Below are positions 15,900 through 25,596 of a DNA stretch of 35,364 nt, piece after piece. Under the pieces are notes generated by a model. That model had not been told where the DNA came from. It saw only the letters and a list, made by a program, of their open reading frames with translations, and did not search any database. The position numbers and the translations under genes were made by a program. Origin of the DNA: Candidatus Villigracilis affinis (GTDB lineage: Bacteria > Chloroflexota > Anaerolineae > Anaerolineales > Villigracilaceae). The stretch is from positions 1 to 35,364 of the forward strand of contig JADKEA010000009.1 in NCBI GenBank assembly GCA_016718275.1. The letters are read 5' to 3'. Every line of letters begins with the position of its first letter. The first letter of the stretch is position 1.

Positions 15900-16747
15900 A
15901 AAGGACCTGGATCATTGCCCGCATGACTTTCCGCGAAGCCATTCGACGACGCATCGTTCTTACCGGACTGGTACTTGGTCTGTTGTTCCTGACAGTTTTC
16001 TCGCTGGGATTTCGCATGGTGTACGTCAATGCCTATGATCGCGCAAGTGAAGAGACGGGCGCGTTCGGGAGCATCATGGTCAACGAGGGTGTCAATGTTT
16101 TGATGCTGGCTGGTTTGTATGCCGTGACCTTTCTCTCCGCCGCAATGGGAGCATTGCTCGGCGCAGACACACTCTCCGGCGAGATCATCTCCGGCACGAT
16201 CCAAACCATTGTCACCAAACCCGTGCGCCGCTCGAATGTAGTGCTCGGCAAGTGGCTTGGCTTTGCGATCCTGCTGGCTGGCTACTCATTATTGATGTCT
16301 GGGGGGACGGTGCTCAGTGTGTGGATTCAATCGGGATATGCGGCACGAAATGTTTTACAGGGATTGCTTCTGATTTACCTCGAGTCCCTGCTGATCATGA
16401 CCATTTCACTTTCCTGCTCCAGCTTTTTATCCGGGCTGGCGACAGGCGGCGTGGTATTCGGGTTGTATGGGATGTCCTTCATCGGCGGCTGGGTGGAACA
16501 GATTGGCGCGGTCTTTCAAAATCAAACAGCGATCCGTGTTGGGATCGTGACCAGCCTCATCATCCCGAGTGAAGCGCTCTGGCGGCGCGCGGCCTTTGAA
16601 ATGCAGTCGCCCATTTCCGGGGCGTTGGGCATGTCTCCCTTTGGGACAACATCAGTTCCCAGCCCGTTGATGATCGGGTATGCGGTGTTTTATCTGGTAG
16701 TTGCATTGATGGCTGCGGTCAGTATTTTTAATCGACGGGATCTTTAA
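15896..16747 (+). CDS. ABC-2-type transporter permease
   Basis: A 283-residue membrane protein with about six helices (residues about 20-42, 65-88, 110-130, 145-168, 175-195 and 258-278). The N-terminus MKRTWIIARMTFREAIRRR and the ETGAFGSIM and SGEIISGTIQTIVTKPVRR segments are typical of ABC-2 export permeases. The last of these is the conserved loop after the second helix pair. It overlaps the ATPase gene by four bases and must be its partner, acting as an exporter of an unknown compound. No substrate gene is adjacent; the upstream sigma/anti-sigma pair could control it but has its own terminator. Confidence 0.88.
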   Translation: MKRTWIIARMTFREAIRRRIVLTGLVLGLLFLTVFSLGFRMVYVNAYDRASEETGAFGSIMVNEGVNVLMLAGLYAVTFLSAAMGALLGADTLSGEIISGTIQTIVTKPVRRSNVVLGKWLGFAILLAGYSLLMSGGTVLSVWIQSGYAARNVLQGLLLIYLESLLIMTISLSCSSFLSGLATGGVVFGLYGMSFIGGWVEQIGAVFQNQTAIRVGIVTSLIIPSEALWRRAAFEMQSPISGALGMSPFGTTSVPSPLMIGYAVFYLVVALMAAVSIFNRRDL

Positions 16748-16767
16748 GAAATACACTTCCCTGTCAG

Positions 16768-17226
16768 TTAATAAAACGCCACAGCGTGATTGATAAATCG
16801 ATCTCCATCGTAATTGAATTTTGCGGAGAAGAAACGTTCCTGCGCCAACCACGGCAGGAAGACCTGGTCGCTATCCCATAGCGGAAGGTTGAGCACTTCA
16901 TCGTCGGGGATCCATTCCAATTTACCTTCGGGGACTTCCTGCAACAGCCTGCCTTCGAAATCGTGCGCTGTAAAGACATACACATACCAGTTGTTGCCCT
17001 TGAAGTTGGTGAAGGTCAGCAGGCCATGCAAACGCGGAGCATGGATCGTCAACCCCGATTCCTCCCAAACCTCACGAATGACACATTCCTCGGGCGATTC
17101 GCCCTTTTCGAATTTCCCGCCGAGACCATTCCACTTGCCTTCGTGGATGTCGTTCGGGCGTTTGTTGCGATGGATCATCAAGGTCTGTCCATCTTTTTTG
17201 ACATAGCATAACGTGGCGAGGATCAT
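16768..17226 (-). CDS. Nudix hydrolase, MutT/MutX-like
   Basis: A 152-residue protein with a perfect Nudix box at about residues 37-59 (GGKFEKGESPEECVIREVWEESGL, seen as GGKFEKGESPEE and REVWEESGL), which binds the metal and cleaves a nucleoside diphosphate-X bond. The ATLCYVKKDGQTLMIHRNKR start and WNGLGGKFE resemble the MutX/8-oxo-dGTP diphosphatase group, so oxidised nucleotide clean-up is the best guess. Its start overlaps the stop of the esterase gene (ATGA), so it is translated in tandem with it. The pairing with an esterase has no evident metabolic logic. Confidence 0.88.
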   Translation of the reverse strand: MILATLCYVKKDGQTLMIHRNKRPNDIHEGKWNGLGGKFEKGESPEECVIREVWEESGLTIHAPRLHGLLTFTNFKGNNWYVYVFTAHDFEGRLLQEVPEGKLEWIPDDEVLNLPLWDSDQVFLPWLAQERFFSAKFNYDGDRFINHAVAFY

Positions 17227-18275
17227 AAAGGGAACATCGCCTCCAATGCGCGTGGAAGTTCATCGCGCCAGAAAGCGTAGTTGTGCCCCGCACCCGCCTC
17301 GCGATAGGTGACGTCGTAGCCGTTTTCACGCATCATCGGCTGCAGACGGCGGTTGTCATTCAGCAGCCAATCGAATTGACCGATCGTCATCCATATCTTG
17401 ATCTCGCGCGATACCTTTAAACGGATCAGGTCCACGGCAACGAAATCGCGCCCCTCGGCTTCGAAGACACCCGATTGAACGATGACCTTGCCGAAGATAT
17501 CGGGCAGGCGCAGCCCCGTGTACATGGACATCAATCCGCCGAAGGATGCGCCCAGCACGCCATATGCGCCGCGATGCTGTTTGATATTGAGCAGGTTTAA
17601 TTTCTTCGTTGCGAAAGGCAAAATGGAATGTTCGACCGTCATCAAGGTCGCATCGGAACAGGCATATTCCACGCCGCGGCGTTTCCCGCCATTTTGCACG
17701 AACGCCATTGCGATCGGCTGGATGCGCTTCTCGTGAATGAGATTATCCACGATGACGTTGAGTCTGGCGCGCTTGAGATAATCGACGCCGTCGTAGACGA
17801 GCAGCAGCGGCACGGGCCCGTTGACGGGCGGCTGGTAGAGATACAACTCACGCTCGCCGCCTTCTTCGATCATCCACGTGTCGGCGAGGTGACGGGTGAC
17901 TTTTCCGCTTGGCAGGCCTTTGCGTTTGACGGCATACAAGGTCGGCCCCGCCTCGGGCATGTAGAAGAAATGATTGTAGTGTTTGATGCCGTTGAAAACC
18001 GTGTTCTTGTTCAACGGGTCTTTGACACGTCTCTTTGTGCGTGGATCATAAAAGGAATATTCGAGATAGGCATCTCGATTTAGGTCAAGCGAATAGGTCC
18101 ACAGGTCGGGCGCAATACGAGTTAGCTTTTGCGGATTCTCCTCCCATTCGTGAATGTCGTCGATCAAACACGGCGCGGACTTCCCTTTCCACACAAAGGT
18201 GACATGATTCCCTTCGATGACAGGGTTTCCGTTTTTGCGGGCCAGTTCGAGAAGATTTGTGTTCATGAGCCCCAT
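17223..18275 (-). CDS. Esterase, enterochelin-esterase-like (Fes/D family)
   Basis: A 350-residue protein. Residues about 15-110 form an E-set/CBM48-like beta domain (VTFVWKGKSAPCLIDDIHEW, seen as VTFVWKGKSA and LIDDIHEWEE), as at the N-terminus of Fes and some glycan-linked esterases. Residues about 130-350 are an esterase-D alpha/beta hydrolase: LLLVYDGVDYL, the nucleophile in GASFGG (Ser near 245), and the C-terminal His in AGAGHNYAFWRDELP. The start at 18275 is set by GGAGG nine bases upstream. It is followed in overlap by the Nudix gene. No siderophore genes are nearby, so a general or cell-surface esterase is as likely as a siderophore enzyme. Confidence 0.82.
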   Translation of the reverse strand: MGLMNTNLLELARKNGNPVIEGNHVTFVWKGKSAPCLIDDIHEWEENPQKLTRIAPDLWTYSLDLNRDAYLEYSFYDPRTKRRVKDPLNKNTVFNGIKHYNHFFYMPEAGPTLYAVKRKGLPSGKVTRHLADTWMIEEGGERELYLYQPPVNGPVPLLLVYDGVDYLKRARLNVIVDNLIHEKRIQPIAMAFVQNGGKRRGVEYACSDATLMTVEHSILPFATKKLNLLNIKQHRGAYGVLGASFGGLMSMYTGLRLPDIFGKVIVQSGVFEAEGRDFVAVDLIRLKVSREIKIWMTIGQFDWLLNDNRRLQPMMRENGYDVTYREAGAGHNYAFWRDELPRALEAMFPL

Positions 18276-18308
18276 TGTAATGGACCTCCGAGGTGCTTTG
18301 TAAAATAA

Positions 18309-18342
18309 AAAGTGACAGTCACCTTAAAGTGGCTGTCACTTT
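18309..18342 (-). terminator. Intrinsic terminator of dnaE
   Basis: AAAGTGACAGTCAC (18309-18322) pairs with GTGGCTGTCACTTT (18329-18342) over 14 bp with one G-U, around a 6-base loop. On the minus strand it is followed by TTATTTTA. It lies just after the dnaE stop at 18349. Confidence 0.8.
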
Positions 18343-18348
18343 AGCTAT

Positions 18349-21300
18349 CTACTGAAACGTGATCGGTTCCACACGCCAGCTTTCTTCGCCCATGAGCTTT
18401 TTGAGCCGTTCGAGCAGCTCGGGGCAGATGCGGGTGGTGTCGTTGGGGAAATCGATCAGATGTCCCTTGCCGTTCTCGAAAATTTGAAAACTGAATTTAT
18501 CGCGCCCGTGATGCGAGATGAGCGTGCCGTACAGGGTCTTGATGCGGCGCTTATCGCGTTCATGATCGCCTGTGGAGCGCAGGATGATGGTGATCTGCTG
18601 GGGCGGATGTTCCTTGTCCTTATTCTCTTTTACGAGCGGGACGTAGAGCGATGGAAGGATCGCTTCGTGCTTGTCTTCGGCCTGATCCACTTCATCGGCA
18701 TTCGTCAACGCTGCGACAGCGCGAGTCACCAGCGGCGGAGTCACTTCTTCATTTTTCTTGAACTTCGGCTCAGGCTTGGATGCGATGGCGGCTTCGTCGA
18801 AGGATGGCTGCCATTCATTCTCCCAGCCGTCGGGGAAGTTATCGGGTGGCGGCGGCATGTCGTCGTCCACGGGTGAAATGGGGGTGACGTAAACGGGAGC
18901 AGGTTCGGCAACTTGCGGAACGCTGACTCGCTGATTCGTTGATTCGGCTGGCTTCTGCTGCGGCGGCTGAGTCGCTTTTTGGACGGGAGCAGGCCTGCCC
19001 TGAGTTTGATCGAAGGGTGTCGGTTTGGGTTGAGGCGTTTGTGGTCTGAGGGGTGCGTCCGCTTCTGCGCGCGGGAGCAAAGGCTTGGGAGTTAGATCCT
19101 GCTTGCCGTATTGGTCATCCGCAGGCACAGTCATATTGATCTCGGTGCGGACAATATCCACGAGAATTTTTGCAGGCGGGTTGCCTTGATCTACCTTGCC
19201 TTCGACGATGACGATCTGCCCGACGGTGAGGGTTTCGCGGAATTTTTCCCAGGTCTTGGGGAAGAGCACGAGTTCGATGTTGCCTTGAATGTCTTCGATG
19301 GTGACGAAGCCCATGGGCTTGCCGGTTTTGGTGGTGTACGGGCGCACGACGCTGATAAGCCCCGCCACGCGGACTTTTTCTTCGTGGCTGGCTTCGGAGA
19401 GCTGCCCCGAAAAATAGCTGACGATGTGCGCGAGCTGGGTTTGGAATTCGTTGAGCGGATGATCGGAAATGTACAGGCCGATGAGTTCGCGCTCCCAATT
19501 GAGCATGTCGCGCTTTTCAACATCTTTCACTTCGGGCAGGGTGATCTCTTCGATGATGCCTGTGGTGGTGCCGAAGAGACTCATCTGCCCCGCATCTGCG
19601 GCGCGGAAGTGATTGCTGCTGATGGCGACGATGCGGTCAAGCGAGCCGAGCATGGATGCGCGGTTGCCGAACTGATCGAGCGCGCCCACTTTGATGAGAC
19701 ATTCAAGCGAGCGTTTGCCAACGGCGCGCAAGTCTACGCGGCGGGAGAAATCGTTCAGGTCAATGAACTTGCCTTCGTTGCGCGCTTCGACGATGATCTC
19801 GACAGCGTTCTCGCTGACGTTCTTGATCGCGCCGAGCCCAAAGCGGACGCTGGGGACTTTTTTGTTGTTGGCTGTATCTTCAACATCTTCAATTGCAAAA
19901 TCCCAAAGTGATGCGTTGATGTCGGGCGCAAGCACAGGCACGCCCATAGCGCGCGCGTCTGCAACGTAGAGCGCGATCTTTTCAGTCTGTCCTGCTGAGG
20001 CGGACATGAGCGCCGCCATGTATTCGGCGGGATAATGCGCTTTGAGATATGCCGTTTGCACGGCGATAACGCCGTAATCCGCCGCATGGGACTTATTAAA
20101 TCCATACCTCGCGAACTCTTCCCAATCCATGTAGATCGCGTCGGCAACGGATTGATCCATGCCTTTTTCAACTGCGCCTTTCACGAACTTGGCGCGGTGT
20201 TTGTCGATGTCTTCTTTTTTCTTTTTGGAGATGGCCTTGCGCAGTTCATCTGACTCGGAAGGTGTGTAGCCCGCGAGTTCCACGGCGGCGCGCATGAGCT
20301 GTTCCTGATAAACAGGAATGCCGAAGGTGTCTTTGAAGATCGGCTCCATGGCGGGGTGGCGGTATTCCACTTCCGATTCGCCGTGCATGCGCGAGATGTA
20401 ATCAGGGATGAAGGCCATCGGGCCGGGACGATACAACGCGACCATCGCGATGATGTTATCCAGATTCTTCGGCTTCATTTGCACGAGCCAGCGCGTCATG
20501 CCGCCGCCTTCCACCTGGAAGACGCCAGCGGTTTGTCCCGCGCCCATCAACTCAAATGATTTGGGATCATCAATGGGAATATTGTTCAGGTCAAATTTAA
20601 TGCCGTGACGTTTGAAGATGTGGTCGCAGGCGCGCGCCATAACCGTCAACGTGATGAGGCCGAGGAAGTCCACTTTCAACATGCCCAGCGAATCGAGAAT
20701 ACCCATTTCGAATTGGGTCACTGACTTGATGGGCGTTTCTTCTGAATTGGATGTGGGGCGGTGAAGCGGCAGATACTCTTCGATGGGATGATCGGAGATC
20801 ACCACGCCCGCCGCGTGCGTACCCGCATTGCGGACTGTCCCTTCCATGCGCGCGGCAATGTCGATCACTTCGCGCAGGTGCGGCTGGTTATCGTAGATCT
20901 GTTTGAATTCGGCGACTTCCATCGCGTCCTTCATGGTGGTTGCGCGGCCTGAAACGAAAGGCACAAGTTTTGCAACCTTGTCAATTTCGGGCAATGGAAT
21001 TTCCATCACACGCGCCACATCACGCAGGGCGGCTTTCGAGCCCATGGTGCCGAAGGTGATGATCTGTGCGACCTTGTCCGAGCCGTATTTGTTCGAGCAG
21101 TATTCGAGCATCTCCGAGCGGCGGTCATCGCGGAAGTCGAGATCAATATCGGGCATCGAGACGCGCCCCGGGTTGAGGAAGCGTTCAAAGATGAGCGCAT
21201 GTTCAAGCGGGTCAACCCGCGTAATATCGAGTGTGTATGCGATGATCGAACCAGCCGCCGAACCGCGCGCGTTGTACCAGATCCCATGTTCACGGGCGAA

Positions 21301-22338
21301 GGTACACAAGTCCCACACGATGAGGAAGTAGGCATCGAATCCCATGGTGTGGACGACGCTTAATTCGTACTCGAGTCTTTCCTGGACCTTTTGGCTGGAT
21401 GCGTCTTCTTTGAATTTGTCCTTCGCCCCTTGCTGGCACAACGCACGCAGATAAGACTCTGGCGTGTACCCTTCCGGGACGGTGAACTCGGGCAGGTGAT
21501 AGCCTTTGAAGCTCAAGTCCACGTTGCAGCGTTCGGCGATGAGCAGGGTGTTGCTTAAGGCATCTGGCACTTCGGAGAAGATCTTGCTCATCTCCAAAGG
21601 CGAGCGCAGATAATACGAGTCGTCGCTCATCTTCATGCGGCTGGGATCGTTGAGCGTGGAGTTGGTCTGGATCGCGAGCAGAATATCCTGCAGGCGCGCA
21701 TCCGCTTGATTTACGTAATGCACATCGTTGGTGGCGATGAATCGCGCTTCGTAACGCGCGCCCAAACTGAGCAATTGTTTATTTAAGTCGGTGATCTCTT
21801 TGATGTTGTGCTGCTGCAATTCCACAAAGAAGCGGTCACGGCCAAAGACATCGGCATACCAGTCCCATTTTTTTACGGCTTCCGCAGGGTTTTCGTTCAA
21901 CAGCGCGCGCGGAATTTCCGCCGACATACAGCCCGAGGTGGCGATCAAGCCTTCGGAGTGGGAGGCGAGGAAGTCATGGTCAATGCGTGGATAATAATAG
22001 AAGCCTTCCATCTGCGCGGCAGAGGCGATCTTCAGCAGATTCTTGTAGCCAGTTTCATTCTCCGCAAGCAGAAGCAGGTGCGTGGACGAACGATCGAGCT
22101 TTGAATCCTTGTCTTTCATCGTGCGCGCGGCCATGTAGGCTTCCAGCCCGATGATCGGCTTGATCCCCTCCGCTTTGGCGGCTTTGTAGAAATCGATCAC
22201 CCCGAACATGGTGCCGTGGTCGGTGATGGCCACATGTTCCATGTTCAGCTCTTTGACGCGTTTGACCAGCTTCTTGATATTCGAGAAGCCGTCGAGCAGG
22301 GAATATTCGGTATGGACGTGTAAGTGGGCGAAGGACAT
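18349..22338 (-). CDS. dnaE: DNA polymerase III alpha subunit
   Basis: The 1329-residue replicative polymerase. The PHP domain is at residues about 1-220 (FAHLHVHTEYSLLDG, then AITDHGTMFG). The polymerase catalytic aspartates are in PDIDLDF near residue 394, and the palm/fingers follow with YQEQLMR and FNKSHAADYG. A helix-hairpin-helix and an OB fold are at about 830-1060 (VRVAGLISVVRPYTTKTGKPM, in parts). Residues about 1076-1210 are a long Pro/Gln-rich linker absent from E. coli DnaE (1160 residues), containing two repeat-derived stretches (18924-18947, 18998-19017). The final domain (IILRSTGDHERD..., HLIDFPNDTTRI) closes the protein. A -10 TATAAT (22351-22356) is only 12 bases from the ATG, with no Shine-Dalgarno, so the mRNA has almost no leader. 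The terminator at 18309 ends the unit. Confidence 0.96.
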   Translation of the reverse strand: MSFAHLHVHTEYSLLDGFSNIKKLVKRVKELNMEHVAITDHGTMFGVIDFYKAAKAEGIKPIIGLEAYMAARTMKDKDSKLDRSSTHLLLLAENETGYKNLLKIASAAQMEGFYYYPRIDHDFLASHSEGLIATSGCMSAEIPRALLNENPAEAVKKWDWYADVFGRDRFFVELQQHNIKEITDLNKQLLSLGARYEARFIATNDVHYVNQADARLQDILLAIQTNSTLNDPSRMKMSDDSYYLRSPLEMSKIFSEVPDALSNTLLIAERCNVDLSFKGYHLPEFTVPEGYTPESYLRALCQQGAKDKFKEDASSQKVQERLEYELSVVHTMGFDAYFLIVWDLCTFAREHGIWYNARGSAAGSIIAYTLDITRVDPLEHALIFERFLNPGRVSMPDIDLDFRDDRRSEMLEYCSNKYGSDKVAQIITFGTMGSKAALRDVARVMEIPLPEIDKVAKLVPFVSGRATTMKDAMEVAEFKQIYDNQPHLREVIDIAARMEGTVRNAGTHAAGVVISDHPIEEYLPLHRPTSNSEETPIKSVTQFEMGILDSLGMLKVDFLGLITLTVMARACDHIFKRHGIKFDLNNIPIDDPKSFELMGAGQTAGVFQVEGGGMTRWLVQMKPKNLDNIIAMVALYRPGPMAFIPDYISRMHGESEVEYRHPAMEPIFKDTFGIPVYQEQLMRAAVELAGYTPSESDELRKAISKKKKEDIDKHRAKFVKGAVEKGMDQSVADAIYMDWEEFARYGFNKSHAADYGVIAVQTAYLKAHYPAEYMAALMSASAGQTEKIALYVADARAMGVPVLAPDINASLWDFAIEDVEDTANNKKVPSVRFGLGAIKNVSENAVEIIVEARNEGKFIDLNDFSRRVDLRAVGKRSLECLIKVGALDQFGNRASMLGSLDRIVAISSNHFRAADAGQMSLFGTTTGIIEEITLPEVKDVEKRDMLNWERELIGLYISDHPLNEFQTQLAHIVSYFSGQLSEASHEEKVRVAGLISVVRPYTTKTGKPMGFVTIEDIQGNIELVLFPKTWEKFRETLTVGQIVIVEGKVDQGNPPAKILVDIVRTEINMTVPADDQYGKQDLTPKPLLPRAEADAPLRPQTPQPKPTPFDQTQGRPAPVQKATQPPQQKPAESTNQRVSVPQVAEPAPVYVTPISPVDDDMPPPPDNFPDGWENEWQPSFDEAAIASKPEPKFKKNEEVTPPLVTRAVAALTNADEVDQAEDKHEAILPSLYVPLVKENKDKEHPPQQITIILRSTGDHERDKRRIKTLYGTLISHHGRDKFSFQIFENGKGHLIDFPNDTTRICPELLERLKKLMGEESWRVEPITFQ
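18924..18947. repeat. Octanucleotide repeat TGAyTCGn x3 inside dnaE
   Basis: TGACTCGC, TGATTCGT and TGATTCGG are adjacent 8-bp units in the dnaE linker, encoding an ESTNQRV segment on the minus strand. Confidence 0.6.
18998..19017. repeat. Interspersed palindromic element inside the dnaE linker
   Basis: A 20-bp element beginning CCCTGAG and ending TCGAAGGG has CCCT/AGGG ends and resembles a short interspersed repeat of the form CCCTGAG(N5)TCGAAGGG that I recognise from other bacterial genomes. It is in frame and encodes PFDQTQGR on the minus strand. Confidence 0.5.
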
Positions 22339-22350
22339 GGGCTAAAAAAG

Positions 22351-22356
22351 ATTATA
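22351..22356 (-). promoter_or_regulatory. dnaE -10 box
   Basis: TATAAT on the minus strand lies 12 bases before the dnaE ATG. A TTGATA string lies 15 bases further upstream as a possible -35 with short spacing. Confidence 0.5.
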
Positions 22357-22398
22357 GCACGCATGTTCAAGTATCAATCTTACGATTGGCTTAAAAAA

Positions 22399-23295
22399 TC
22401 ATGTCTGTTTTGGCGGTTGCTTCAACTGCCAATATGAAACGCTCAAATAAGCCCCGAAGATAAAAATGAGACTGCTGATATAGGCCCATAACAGAAAGGC
22501 GATGATAGTTGCCACGGTGCCATAGACCAGATTGGTGATCGAGATGTAGGTGGAAACAAAAGATAGAAAGGCCCGCTTGGCAAATTCCCAAGACAAGCCT
22601 GCCCCAATGGCCCCAGGTGCAACCTCGCGCCAGGTGGAATTTCCATGCGGAAGGATCATGTACAGGATCATGAATAACAGGACATCAAGCATGAGAGTCA
22701 AAAGCAGGCTGATGCCGTACCCGAACGGCAGGATCAAGTCTGGCAGCCACAAGCGGATATTGGCAATCACACTGCCTGCCAGCGAGATCAAAAAAAGGGT
22801 GGGGCCGACAAATACCAAAACGAAGAGAATGGAGGCCCCCCGCCGTTTCCACGCAGAGCGGCGCTGCTTGATGTTCCAGACATCATTCAAAGTGTGGTTT
22901 AGGGCGTAAAAGATCGTCGAGGCTGACCAGATCAAACTGAGCAGGGCGAAACCAGTGACCGATCCACGGGCGCGGATGACTTCGTCGATGTTTTGGCCCA
23001 ACAGTTGTCCCAATGCTGGCGCGATAAATTCCAATCTTCGGATGGTCTCATGCTGGTCTATCATCTCAAAACCAAAGCTGAAACTTGCAAGCGAAATGCT
23101 CAGCAGAATTAAAGGAAAGAGCGAGAAAAGCGAAATATAAGCAATGGCCGAAGCCATGATCGCCGTATTGGGCATCAGGGTTTGCTTGATGGAATTTGCC
23201 AGCACCCACAACCAGCCATTCGTGCGCTCGTTGAGCGTGTGCATAATTTGCACCGCCTGCTGCCAGAGTTTATTCACGTATTTGGATGGTGTCAT
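22399..23295 (-). CDS. YihY/BrkB-family inner membrane protein
   Basis: A 298-residue protein with about six membrane helices (residues about 45-70, 100-125, 145-170, 185-210, 218-240 and 250-275). AIMASAIAYISLFSLFPLILL (in parts AIAYISLFSLFPLILL) is the family signature near the N-terminus, followed by SLIWSASTIFYALNHTLNDVWN and a PHGNSTWREVAPGA loop, as in the YihY group. Earlier called ribonuclease BN, but the family is not a nuclease and its function is uncertain. It starts three bases after the recQ stop and is probably cotranscribed with it; dnaE follows on the same strand 60 bases on with its own -10 box. Confidence 0.88.
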   Translation of the reverse strand: MTPSKYVNKLWQQAVQIMHTLNERTNGWLWVLANSIKQTLMPNTAIMASAIAYISLFSLFPLILLSISLASFSFGFEMIDQHETIRRLEFIAPALGQLLGQNIDEVIRARGSVTGFALLSLIWSASTIFYALNHTLNDVWNIKQRRSAWKRRGASILFVLVFVGPTLFLISLAGSVIANIRLWLPDLILPFGYGISLLLTLMLDVLLFMILYMILPHGNSTWREVAPGAIGAGLSWEFAKRAFLSFVSTYISITNLVYGTVATIIAFLLWAYISSLIFIFGAYLSVSYWQLKQPPKQT

Positions 23296-23298
23296 TGC

Positions 23299-25460
23299 TT
23301 ATCTTTTCTCACATAAGTAACACAAGCGCAGAATTCTCAACTCGTCGTAATTCACTTTGCCGCCCATTGCATCGTACACGGGCTTCAACATGTCGGAGCC
23401 GTGTTTGTCGAAGGCTTTGAAGATCGCCATTTGTTGATCAGGGTCAAGGTTCGATAACGCGATCAAATCCTCCGCCGAGCGCAGTGGATTGCCCGCCATG
23501 ATGAAACGCGCCAGATGATTCAGGATCGTATCGGCACTCACATTGTACTGCTTCATCAAAGATTGCACGCTTTCGCCCGAGTTGTAGGCATCGCCCACGG
23601 TCATGTATCTTCGGCCTGCGTCATCTTTTTCGCGCGCGGGCGCTTTGAATTTTTCATCGATCTTGTTCGACCTGCAATATTCCTTGATGATCTCAAGGAA
23701 CGGCATGCCGTAACGCTCGAACTTGACCTTGCCCACGCCGCTGATATTCAACAGGCTCTCGCGTCCCTGCGGGAAATACATCGCCATCTCCACCAGCGTT
23801 TTATCGGAGAAGACCACATAGGGCGGAATGCCTGATTCATCGGCCAGTTCTTTTCTTCTGTTTCGAAGCAAGGCGAATAATGACCTGTCATATTCAGAAT
23901 CAAGCGACGACTTGATTCGCGCGCTGGCCCTTTCACTCTTCTTCGCTTCATTTATTTGACCGAGAATCTGCTCCCGCGATTTGAGCATTTCCAGCCCTTT
24001 ATCAGTGACCGACAACACCCGATACGTTGGCTCCTGATTCAACAATCCCCGCTCCACCAGTTGACGACTGAGATGCATCCATTGGCTCTTGGTCAATTCC
24101 TGCCAATGCCGTAGGTGGATAGTTCATGGTGCCTGTATTTTTCGATCTTCTCGTTTTTTGAGCCAAGCAGAATGTCCACCACATGTGCCGCACCGAATCG
24201 TTCGCCGCTGCGTTTGACACAGGATAATAATTTTTGCACAGCCACCGTGATGTCCTGTTGGTCGGCGGGCTCGCTGTTGCAATTGTCACAGGTGCCGCAA
24301 TTTTCCTGCGCGAAGGTCTCGCCGAAATACGAAAGCAGCGGCTTGCGCCTGCAAATATTTCCTTCGGCATAGCGCGTCATCGCATCCAAATGTTGATAGG
24401 ATGCGCTGCGCTCGGGTTCCTCTTTTTGATCAATGAAATAACGGATCTTGCTTGCGTCGCCGTAGCTGTAAAGCAGCAGACAATGTGCGGGCAGGCCGTC
24501 GCGCCCCGCGCGGCCGATCTCCTGATAATAGCTCTCGATGCTTTTCGGCAGATCGAAATGAATGACGAAGCGCACGTTCGGTTTGTTGATGCCCATGCCA
24601 AAGGCAATGGTCGCCACGATGATCTGCGCATCATCACGAATGAAGGCTTCCTGATTCCGTCTGCGGTCTGAGTCTTCGAGGCCTGCGTGATAGGGGCGCA
24701 CCGAATATTTATGGCGCGCCAGAGTCGCGGCGAGTTCATCCACCTGTTTGCGCGAGAAGCAGTAGATGATGCCCGATTGGTCTTTGAAATTTTCGAGGAA
24801 GCGCAAGGTCTGTGCGATGGGTTCGCGTTTGGGAGCCACTTCGATGAAAAGGTTGTCCCTGTTGAAGGATGCCAGAAATTCATTCGATTGCGTAAACCCA
24901 AGCGAGGCCGCAATATCCGCGCGGACTCGCGGCGTGGCGGTGGCGGTCAATGCCATGCATACGGCGGAAGGGAACTTACGGCGCACGTCCACAAGCTGGC
25001 GGTATTCAGGGCGGAAGTCATGTCCCCACTCTGAGATGCAGTGAGCTTCGTCGATCGCAAGCAGATCAAGTTTCAGCGAGGAAAGAAGCGAGTAAATCCT
25101 GGGAGTCAGTAATGTCTCAGGCGCCACATACAGCAGTTTGGACTGTCCGCTTTTCACAGAGTCCATATTCGCCTGATATTCCTCCTGCGAAAGCGAGCTG
25201 TTGAGGAAAACGGCGGGCACGCCCAATGCGTTGAGTTGTTCCACTTGATCTTTCATCAGGGCGATCAAAGGCGAGACGACAACGGTCAGCCCGTCGAATA
25301 GCAATGCAGGGACTTGATAAGTGAGCGATTTGCCGCCGCCCGTAGGCATGACGACAAGCGTATCGCGCCGCGCCTGCACGTTGGTGATGATCTCACGTTG
25401 CAGCGGCTTGAAGGTATCGTAACCAAAAATGGATTTCAGGATGGATTCGGGCGTGGGCAT
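23299..25460 (-). pseudogene. recQ: ATP-dependent DNA helicase RecQ, one frameshift
   Basis: A RecQ-type 3'-5' helicase of about 720 residues when joined. The first part (25460 to 24093, 455 residues) holds the helicase motifs MPTGGGKS (Walker A), DEAHCISEWGHDFR, LTATATP and GRAGRDG, plus the zinc site with CRRK, CGTCDNC. The second part (24096 to 23299) is the winged helix (LSRQLVERGLL), the HRDC domain (LFALLRNRRKELADESG) and a helix-turn-helix tail (SVQSLMKQYNVSADTILNHL, in parts). One base is missing near 24105-24107: GGCATTGGC-AG-GAATTG should read as IGKELTKSQW. A TTG start overlapping the stop (TTGA) would allow separate translation of the C-terminal part, but an indel is more likely. 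A TATAAT lies at 25471-25476 upstream. Confidence 0.9.
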
Positions 25461-25470
25461 GTGCGCCTGA

Positions 25471-25476
25471 TTATAA
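25471..25476 (-). promoter_or_regulatory. recQ -10 box
   Basis: TATAAT on the minus strand lies 10 bases before the recQ ATG at 25460, again leaving almost no leader. The -35 region is weak. Confidence 0.4.
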
Positions 25477-25534
25477 TGTTACTGCATTCGTTTTCGCGGG
25501 GATTGCATGTAAAATGATGGAGGAGAAGAACGTC

Positions 25535-25556
25535 CAATCAATCAGGTGATTGATTG
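25535..25556. promoter_or_regulatory. Candidate operator upstream of the BTAD activator
   Basis: CAATCAATCA, two bases, then TGATTGATTG form a perfect 10-bp inverted repeat ending 40 bases before the activator start. A dimeric regulator, possibly the activator itself, may bind here. Confidence 0.45.
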
Positions 25557-25596
25557 ATGGTGCGTGTGATGCACTCTCAAAGTACCGGGTATTCCA

